Assembly: GCA_017591395.1 (NCBI GenBank)
Contig: WEDG01000258.1
Coordinates: forward strand, 62,001 to 126,000
Source of the DNA: Schistocephalus solidus
Lineage: Eukaryota; Platyhelminthes; Cestoda; Diphyllobothriidea; Diphyllobothriidae
Length of the DNA: 64,000 bases
Reading direction: 5' to 3'
Below the pieces are notes generated by a model, which worked only from the letters and a program-made list of their open reading frames with translations, was not told where the DNA came from and searched no databases. Shown one piece after another: positions 58,001-64,000 of this stretch. Numbering within the stretch: the first letter of the stretch is position 1; the number at the start of each line of letters is the position of its first letter. The position numbers were made by a program, and so were the translations under genes.

Positions 58001-61000
58001 AATTCTTCACACCGTCAGAAAAAGCAGTTATGATAGAGCGATGTGAAAGTAGACAGCCAACACTTACGCTTCGCTGTCCGATGAAGGAAGGGTCCGCAAA
58101 CGGCCACAATCCGAGCAAAATAGCACCAAATGAGAGGAGAAAACGATACATGAAACCCCAGAGCTGAAAAGTGGAGCGGAATGTATACTAGCACATATGC
58201 CCGAAACCTAAAATCTAACAAGGTAGAGAGCCTTAAGAGGTCTGAGGTGGAAACTACAAAAAAAGGTATAAGTAAGCACATTATCAGCAACAAGGGAGAT
58301 AAGCTCGCCATGTCGGCCCAGAACGAAGGCAATGAAATCCATAGGTCAGAATTAAAATCTGAAACAATTTACGAACTATCAAACCGGCCTAAGTCAGGTG
58401 GCGCGGGAACACTTTAGTGAACAGCAAGGGTTTACTGATACTTACAGCCAATTCCAGGAGTGCAACAAGCAGCAAAACCGTAAAAGTGGTCGGGGATCGA
58501 GAATCGGCCTCCACTTTTGCATTCGATCGACTTTCTGAGGCGAGGGAAACCATGTGAAAAACGACATCACGGAAGGCTGGTACGGTAATTAGCAATAAGG
58601 AGAGCGCCAGGGGAAGTAGCTGGTATAGCGTTCGAAGCCACGATTGATCGAAAGCTAGTTAAAAGAGTTACACATGAGATGCCAAAAAACAGATATCGAA
58701 GTGCAGAAAAAATAAGCATCGGAAGATAAACGTACCACTGGTAAAGGTTAAAATGATGCCAGACGCGATACAAAATGCACATATGTTCCAAGACAAAGAA
58801 CCCGGTGCAAAGCTATCACGTCGATAGGTGTGGTGGCTAACTATGTCTGAGCACAGGATAACCGACCACAGAATGTACGACAGCATGATGCACAACCTGC
58901 AGTTAACAAAATAGAAAGTCAACAGCAAAATCTGGTAGGAGTGAATACAGTCAAAGAAATTGTGGTGGATGAAAACAGTAAACAGAAAGTCGATACATTA
59001 ATCACCTACAAAAAGGACACTTCGGAGAACAATGTGTGTCGGCACCGATAAAATTCGATAGTCAACTTTCCTGTTTAACCGCAAGCCTAAACAGAAGTTT
59101 ATTACTGTGCCCAAACATGACAGTCTGTATTATTTTAAATAAGCAAGATGTTTCTCAGTTGTAGCAATCAGCTGGAAACACTAATATCGATACAGACAGC
59201 GAACTCGCGTCCGCAGACGGATTCAAACTGCCGACTTAATTTCACGCCCGGATGCTCTACCTCTGAGCTCGCCTGTCACAGGTGGCAGTAATTTGCGTGC
59301 TTTTATCTTTGGCTCGCCCGGATAACCCAGGTCACTTATTTTACTGGGTTTTAGGGCGAACCTCTCGTAGTCTAAAGAAATACCACCATAGTCGGTTGCG
59401 TAAGTTTGTTGACATCCCAGTCTGTCAGAATTAACACTGTGTTAGCTGCTTGAACTAAAAGAGACCATAGTATGTTCTGATACTGTGGCGGGTGCAACTG
59501 CACTTCGCACGCACACGAAGTGTGCCTAACAGCCCAGCAGCATAAAATGTTCCTCAGGCTCTTTTTGCAATTCAGAGGACAAGGGAATATCGATTACGCG
59601 CACCGCACATTAGAATGTTCACTACAGATCACAGCGAAATCGAGAGTTCGGCCGTTTGTTGCTGTGTTTTGATGCAAGCTACCCCTTCTCTCGTTTCCCA
59701 TAGTCTATGAGAGCTAAGAAATGTTGTACTTGGTTTTTTAAATAGTGCTGGAAACTCTCATGGCAAGTCTTCTGACTATGTAGGTTTCCTATTTCCCGCA
59801 GTCCACTCTAAAAACGCTTGATTTATTAGAAACTAGTTTTTTATTCGCGCCCGACATAGTACCAAACGTCTGTACAAAAATGCCCTCCTTACAGTCCCTG
59901 CAAAACAACCGAAAATAGTTTAACCTTCTCAGTCAGAAAGGAGATAACACTATCTAGCCTGCATAGTTATTAAGGTGTGTATATGGGAAACATAGAAACG
60001 GAGCAGTCGGTGCGAGTTTCGAGGTTTGTCGACCAGTGTGCATTATGCGATAGAAGTTTTCTGGCTGTGAGTTACCTAATTCAAATAGTTTTTTTTACAC
60101 TGCATATCCCAACGAAGATCACTTATTACATGGAAAAGCGAGCCAACGTACGATAAAGGCTGTGAGGTTGGACTTTATTACTGTACTGGAAGTTCTTTTC
60201 GGATGGCCATAGGCGTTAAACGCTACATTGCCAAAAGAGAAGACCTGCGCTTCCACTTCTACCTGAAGTAGCAGGCGTTTATTTTACACGTAGACAGGAA
60301 GTAAGAATAAATTCTGCAACAAAGCAAGCATGACTGCATACCAAGAAGTGAACTGACACGATATAATGGTCGCACATCGGATTTATTATCATCTTATTTC
60401 CCCAGCCACTAAAAGCTGTGAAAAGTTGGTAGTTCGTCCTCTGTGTGTGAGTTTTCCTAATCTTCTGTGGATAAAAATTTTAAAAATGATAAGAAGTCAA
60501 CCTTAAATTCTATCGCGCCTTTAAGGAAGGCTGTACGCGAGAGAAATCGGCACAAAGAGCAGCCCGACTAGAGCAAGAGAATGTGGTGAGCACTGTACGC
60601 TATGCAAATGCGAGATCTCGTGTAACTTAAAGCACTGGCGTGACATACTTGTGTATGAACGTAAGGCAGCGAGCTAGTCATGGGCTGAGAGAGATGTAAA
60701 AATGGGTAGAAATGCAAATCCGGCATGTGCGAGAATCGGTTTGGATTTCAAGACCACAGTGGCAACACTTGCAGTTCGTGCGAAATATTTTAAGAGACGT
60801 GTTTATGACGGAAAAAGGCGATAGACTCGCCAATAGCTGCGACCATTGCCGGACTTGATGCTAAGGCGGTGATCCAACCTGTCTTGTTTAATTTCCTTGG
60901 AAATCAATGCGCGAACTTGGAGCAAATCCGGTGGAACCGTTTCAGGCTGGGTCAGGTTGATATGGATACTTGAACTGAAGTCCACCAGCTACAGTGGAAT

Positions 61001-63632
61001 AACCGCGTAATATTCACAAGCTACCAACAGGCAATGAGTAGTATATAATACGTGATTATTTACCATACTGACAGCATAGGTATTAGCTAAAAGACCAGAC
61101 ACGCGTTTAGAAGATCTTGTGCCGCTGTATGATGCAGTTGAGGGGGGTTCCACTGCTTTTTCCGCATGTTTTCTGGTACATGAACTACAGTTCCCATCCT
61201 ATTTGGTTTAATTTCCGAGGAAATTAATGCACGAGCTTGGAGTAAATCCCCAAACCTCTCTATAGACATCTCCCGCATTCAAGATGCTTTCAAATATATT
61301 GTTTTCACTATAGTCAGTACATACTTACGTGTTTTAAGTAGGCAATGAGTAGTATACAATACGTGATTATTTACTGTATTTACAGCACAGGTATTAGCTA
61401 AAATCCCAAACACGCGTTTAGAAGACCTTGTGCCGCAACATGACGCAGCTGTGAGGGGTCCCCCTGCTTTCCCGTATGTTTTCTGGTACATTAACTCCAG
61501 TTCCCATCCTATTTTGTTTAGTTTCCGAGGAAATTAATGCGCGAGCTTGGAGTAAATCCCCAAAACTCTCTATAGACGTCTCCCGCATTCAATATGCTTT
61601 CTGATATATTGTTTTCACTATAGTTAGTGCATACTTACGTGTTTTGAGTAGGCGTTTTTAAACTTATAAACAAAACGTCACTATATCCACGGAGAAGGAA
61701 ACAAAACAAAAAGGACGTCCTAAGATGAAAGGGAATGGAGAACTCTTGATTTCGTGCTAGATACTTTACCACCTGAACTATGGAGCCTAAGCCAGCCGGG
61801 AATGCGAATACGCAATGTTCTTTCCTTTCATTCGATGGTACACATTTTTCCCCTGGGTGCATTTGATACTTCCAGCCCGTAGTAACACGGTTATTTCTAG
61901 TTAACAGAGAAGGCAGACTATTTTAAGTAATTGGCGCTCTATTTGATATTTTTTGATGAAGTGGAACCCGTCAAAGGCCACACGTTGGCCATTAAGATCT
62001 ATATAAGTAGAGTACGGTTGCCATTCTCGAAGAAAACAACGAAGGAATTTGTTCGGCGATCGACAGAGCGCGGACAGAGTCTGGAAAATTTAATCTGGCC
62101 GAGTGCTCGAAACAGTTCTAGTGCGCAGACGAAGAACTGATACAATAAATAGAACGCTGTACGAGACACATCGAGAGACCGCTTATTCAAATGCGTCTAA
62201 ACATTTTACATTTTAAATAAACTAAGTCTCTTATTTAAAACAAATAAAATGTCGACGATTTTTCCTCCAAGTCAATACAAAGTCCGGCATAAATAAATGT
62301 GACAGGCAGCCAAATATCGAAAGTAGGGCGCTGGCGAGTCACTTCAGGATGGCTACGGAAGATGGGCAAAGACAAGGACTGCTAAAAACAGTGAGTTTGA
62401 GACTTCTGTCTGAACTCGCCCATAATGCAGGTGAACTATAAATAATCAGTTCTTCCTTACTTCTCAGAGATGTATCCGTGGGGAAATTATTTCCTATTGC
62501 TTTGGAAGGTTCACATCTCACCGGTGGATGATTTCGAAAAATCACACAATTAACATATGCATCTTCACGCTTACTTTAATACGTTTGCCTATCTACGGCC
62601 TCCAACTTTGTGTTTTATATGTGATTACATTCCCGCCGAGCACAGTACCTCGAGTGCATCGAAAGGATTAGTTACATCGACGGATTGACAGTCACCACAA
62701 ATTCATATTCACATTAAGTGGTCATAACACTCTGAGCCCCATCTGCTACTCAACTCTCGTCAGCAACTCTAAAATGCTATGAGAGTCGTAACCACACCCA
62801 ATGACAACACTGACTGGCAGACAAACTCGAAAGATGGCTCAGCAGAGAGTCTTTCCCTCTGTGCCCACATGTGTATAGTTCGGTTTCGTCCTGGGAGGAG
62901 AACAGCTGTGTTGTGGCGTTGTGAAGGGGCTTACTAGCCGGCCAGTTGGTAAGCCCAAACTCACCTAGTTGTCCTGACTTTGTTCTGCCACCGAGAGCTG
63001 ATGGTTACGGGATGAGGGAGCAGAACTGGATGAGCAAGTCCAACCATTTGTAAAGTAATTCACGCGTAAATTAGCCTAAGCATGCACTTGCATTCACCTC
63101 TAACAAGAAACCATCACTCGCCAACAAACTCATCAAAATGACCACTGTCAATTAGGACACAGCCAAATAACCGCATACGAGAAAACTGCTCAATAAGTTA
63201 CCCCATAAAAAATCGATCGTATTTGTGATAATAGTTGAGGCCCTCGAGTCCGTGACGGATGATTTGGCGGTAAGTTGAAATCTGAAACCAGTAGACAGGA
63301 GTCATATAGATAAGTAAAATCTTACCGCAGGAGCATAGTGCCCATCGGCTGTCAGCTGGGCGGCAACGCTCATTAATTTTGATAACTCCGCTTGTGTGAG
63401 AGAGCTGAATGCAGGCGATTATCAGTGACCTTATCACCCACCTGAATTCTTGAAAGAACGCTCTGTAATGCGAAGCCTTCTGTTCAGTGTACTTTACCTA
63501 TAGCCAGAGTCGAGACCTGAGCAAAAAAAGGACAATCACTTGGAACTGGGCGATTATTTGCAAAGCATTGGAACGAATAAGCTCCGCTTTTAGCTGCTGT
63601 CCAGCCTCTAGGACATCTAGGGGAACTTCACC
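48674..63632 (-). CDS. PIGN: GPI ethanolamine phosphate transferase 1, C-terminal half (5' end outside window)
   Basis: PIGN adds ethanolamine phosphate to the first mannose of GPI anchors in the ER membrane. Supported minus-strand exons in order: 63632-63540, 63404(or 63390)-63326, 63281-63202, 58737-58674, 58654-58446, 58163-58068, 55719-55655, 53069-52903, 51909-51862, 51824-51743, 49569-49514, 49402-49327, 49021-48674 (stop TAA). Landmarks: [69 protein letters not shown] and [10 protein letters not shown] near the end. These match the polytopic PigN domain. The alkaline-phosphatase-like catalytic domain would be encoded beyond position 64,000. Some exons between 63.2 and 58.7 kb, at about 55.4 kb and near 50-51 kb are unresolved. 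Reference comparison is from memory. Confidence 0.93.
49327..49402 (-). CDS. PIGN: PIGN exon: [10 protein letters not shown]
   Basis: Acceptor TTCTCCCGTAG, donor CTTAAG|GTACTG. The split Thr codon is followed by [20 protein letters not shown] and MMILK, matching SFD--SVYCF-TVF-PF-MG-LM-. Confidence 0.93.
49514..49569 (-). CDS. PIGN: PIGN exon: [11 protein letters not shown]
   Basis: Acceptor CGCTCTTTCAG, donor TTAATAC|GTGAGT. Encodes [18 protein letters not shown], the most conserved motif of the domain. The frame is also open upstream ([14 protein letters not shown]), so the exon may start earlier. Confidence 0.93.
51743..51824 (-). CDS. PIGN: PIGN exon: [12 protein letters not shown]
   Basis: Encodes [20 protein letters not shown] and SGLSFYD, ending at TATGAT|GTAAGC in phase 0. 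It corresponds to the GYEALFPLVLSCLMFVWI span. Confidence 0.78.
51862..51909 (-). CDS. PIGN: PIGN small exon: [15 protein letters not shown]
   Basis: Acceptor AGTTTAATAG, 48 nt; encodes [14 protein letters not shown] between the RL and YE motifs of relatives. The end is chosen by phase (CA|GTGAAT); a GTACAG donor 5 nt earlier is an alternative. The following intron would be 37 nt. Confidence 0.6.
52277..52356 (-). repeat. tRNA-like sequence (diverged)
   Basis: The minus strand reads GGGGCCTCTTAGCTCAGATG with B box GTGGGTTCGTATTCC. It is related to 24,361-24,445 but mutated in the T loop. It lies in a PIGN intron, head-to-head with the next element. Confidence 0.55.
52360..52436 (+). repeat. 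tRNA-like sequence, opposite orientation
   Basis: The plus strand has an A-box-like TCATGGTAAGAGCG and an intact B box GCGGGTTCGAATCTCG. It begins within a few bases of the start of the neighbouring minus-strand tRNA-like sequence. Confidence 0.5.
52903..53069 (-). CDS. PIGN: PIGN exon: [10 protein letters not shown]
   Basis: Acceptor ACGACGTAG. Encodes [40 protein letters not shown] and [15 protein letters not shown], matching the stretch MYVVY...GLPLMNQIISW...VPLLSSP. An internal GTGAGT at 52,960 could be an alternative donor, but the later GTATAT keeps phase with the next exon. Confidence 0.72.
55655..55719 (-). CDS. PIGN: PIGN exon: LFPPTAIGR
   Basis: Acceptor GGCTTTTAG. Encodes [20 protein letters not shown], aligned with the -VFPL-PVVGR- loop. 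The donor is either GTGTGA or, two bases on, the stronger GTGAGT. A further candidate exon lies at 55,471-55,340 ([18 protein letters not shown]). Confidence 0.65.
56640..57620. other. GC-rich block in a PIGN intron, origin unknown
   Basis: About 980 bp clearly richer in G+C, especially C on the plus strand, than the AT-rich flanks. It has several open plus-strand frames, none with recognisable motifs and none sharing a continuous coding pattern. It may be an inserted element. No terminal repeats were identified. Confidence 0.4.
58068..58163 (-). CDS. PIGN: PIGN exon: [10 protein letters not shown]
   Basis: Acceptor CCACTTTTCAG, donor CGAAGC|GTAAGT, exactly 32 codons in phase 0: [20 protein letters not shown] then [12 protein letters not shown]. 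Relatives read FFYRYMLT-G...AAWPF. Confidence 0.87.
58446..58654 (-). CDS. PIGN: PIGN exon: [10 protein letters not shown] and LLVALLELA
   Basis: Acceptor TTTTAACTAG, donor TTGGCT|GTAAGT, phase 0. Encodes [20 protein letters not shown], a variable loop ([16 protein letters not shown]) and [14 protein letters not shown]. The two hydrophobic segments fit membrane spans of the PigN domain. Confidence 0.78.
58674..58737 (-). CDS. PIGN: PIGN exon: WYVYLP membrane segment
   Basis: Acceptor CTTTACCAG, donor CTCAT|GTGTAA, 64 nt. Encodes [20 protein letters not shown], a transmembrane segment aligned with the YYVYGLLP region. Phase 1 joins the next exon across a 19-nt gap, far too short for a normal intron, so one of these two boundaries may be wrong or the gap an error. 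Confidence 0.65.
59212..59276 (-). repeat. tRNA-like sequence
   Basis: The minus strand reads GCGAGCTCAGAGGTAGAGCA (D-arm and A-box like) and GGCAGTTTGAATCC (B-box like). It lacks a convincing anticodon stem, so it is probably a SINE head or pseudogene. Confidence 0.5.
60960..61652. repeat. ~311-bp tandem duplication related to the 355-bp unit
   Basis: GCAATGAGTAGTAT(A)(T/C)AATACGTG recurs at 61,031 and 61,342, and the downstream CACTATAGT(C/T)AGT at about 61,310 and 61,616. The units share ACGCGTTTAGAAGA, CTGGTACAT(G/T)AACT and TTTCCGAGGAAATTAATGC. The upstream edge AGTGGAATAACCGCGTAAT matches the 18-kb array unit. Confidence 0.8.
61741..61795 (-). repeat. tRNA-like head fragment
   Basis: The minus strand reads CTCCATAGTTCAGGTGGTAA (A-box like) and AAGAGTTCTCC (decayed B box). 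Degenerate. Confidence 0.35.
63202..63281 (-). CDS. PIGN: PIGN exon: [11 protein letters not shown]
   Basis: Acceptor GGTTTCAG, donor ATGGG|GTAACT, phase 2. Encodes [20 protein letters not shown] and YDRFFMG, the PIGN hallmark leading into the first C-terminal transmembrane helix. Confidence 0.92.
63326..63404 (-). CDS. PIGN: PIGN exon: [19 protein letters not shown]
   Basis: Encodes [20 protein letters not shown] and ends in phase 0 at a GTAAGA donor, joining the next exon. It corresponds to the helix pair before the first membrane span of the C-terminal domain. The start is either 63,404 or 63,390 depending on the acceptor. Confidence 0.7.
63540..63632 (-). CDS. PIGN: PIGN exon: [12 protein letters not shown] segment
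   Basis: Acceptor TTCTTAG then GGTGAAGTT; encodes [20 protein letters not shown] and [11 protein letters not shown]. Relatives read FKAE...NA-QILEQF just after the lumenal catalytic domain. The donor GTGATT is weak and the junction to the next exon is unsure. Confidence 0.75.
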
Positions 63633-64000
63633 CTAAGAAAAGAAAACTGCATAAGTACTGATGTTTCCAGTAACGAAATACGTTAGAAGAAATGACAATG
63701 AAAATTACATGGTCACACCACCTTAGCTGTATTTTGTAAGTCAACCTTAACATTCCTTCTTCCATGAGATAAATAAACAAATGAACATTAAGTAAGAGTC
63801 AAAACCCGATTGGATTAGGTGCAACCCTGTATTTTGCCGTCAGAGGCAGTTAATTCTGAGCATCCGGCACGGATCACCTCTAAGGCCCGTATTGTGATCT
63901 GTCTATACCGCAAGGCTATGAGTTCACTTCCGGCGAGGTTAATAACGCCGATTCGCTTATCGTTTTACACTAGCCCCGTTGTCTCCCGTTACAGAAACTG

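Overview
The window is nuclear DNA from a metazoan, most likely a diphyllobothriidean tapeworm (Spirometra/Dibothriocephalus/Schistocephalus type). This rests on split genes with GT-AG introns and some tiny introns, very low coding density, and a repeat landscape I associate with those genomes: tRNA-derived SINE pieces, foldback elements sharing the core GCTGATGACGGCTAATAAGC, and LINE fragments ending in C2H2 zinc fingers. The organism is inferred; no search was run. Nearly all open frames longer than 60 codons here are chance or repeat-derived.

Three real genes can be assembled exon by exon. (1) Plus strand, about 12.25-32.24 kb: the C-terminal half of an oxysterol-binding-protein-related protein of the ORP10/ORP11 type. 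It covers the whole lipid-transfer (ORD) domain with the EQVSHHPP fingerprint and ends at a stop at 32,244; the PH-domain exons were not found and probably lie upstream. (2) Plus strand, 41.54-44.50 kb: a complete four-exon myosin essential light chain of about 146 residues, with a polyadenylation signal at 44,623. (3) Minus strand, 63.63 down to 48.67 kb: the C-terminal membrane half of PIGN, the GPI ethanolamine-phosphate transferase 1. Its N-terminal catalytic half lies beyond the right edge. The light-chain gene and PIGN converge.

Between and inside these genes lie repeats. Three near-identical 1.77-kb units stand in tandem at 4.3-9.6 kb. The large ORP introns hold a 17.5-19.4 kb cluster of (AT)n tracts, a perfect 64-bp-arm palindrome and a 355-bp tandem array ending in an inverted partial copy, then a SINE, a mariner fossil, a ~410-bp element with CCCTAA-rich ends, and a foldback. 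The 37.5-41.3 kb stretch is a graveyard of LINE fragments in both orientations. A compact 738-bp hAT element with terminal inverted repeats, an 8-bp target duplication and a transposase C-terminal frame sits at 47.45-48.19 kb. PIGN introns hold tRNA-like sequences, a GC-rich block and more foldback repeats.

I found no bacterial-type system, CRISPR, rRNA or convincing functional tRNA. The most unusual items are the intact-ended hAT remnant, the palindrome/tandem/inverted-repeat cluster, the tandem triplication, a GC-AG intron and 31-37 nt introns, and the head-to-head tRNA-like pair.
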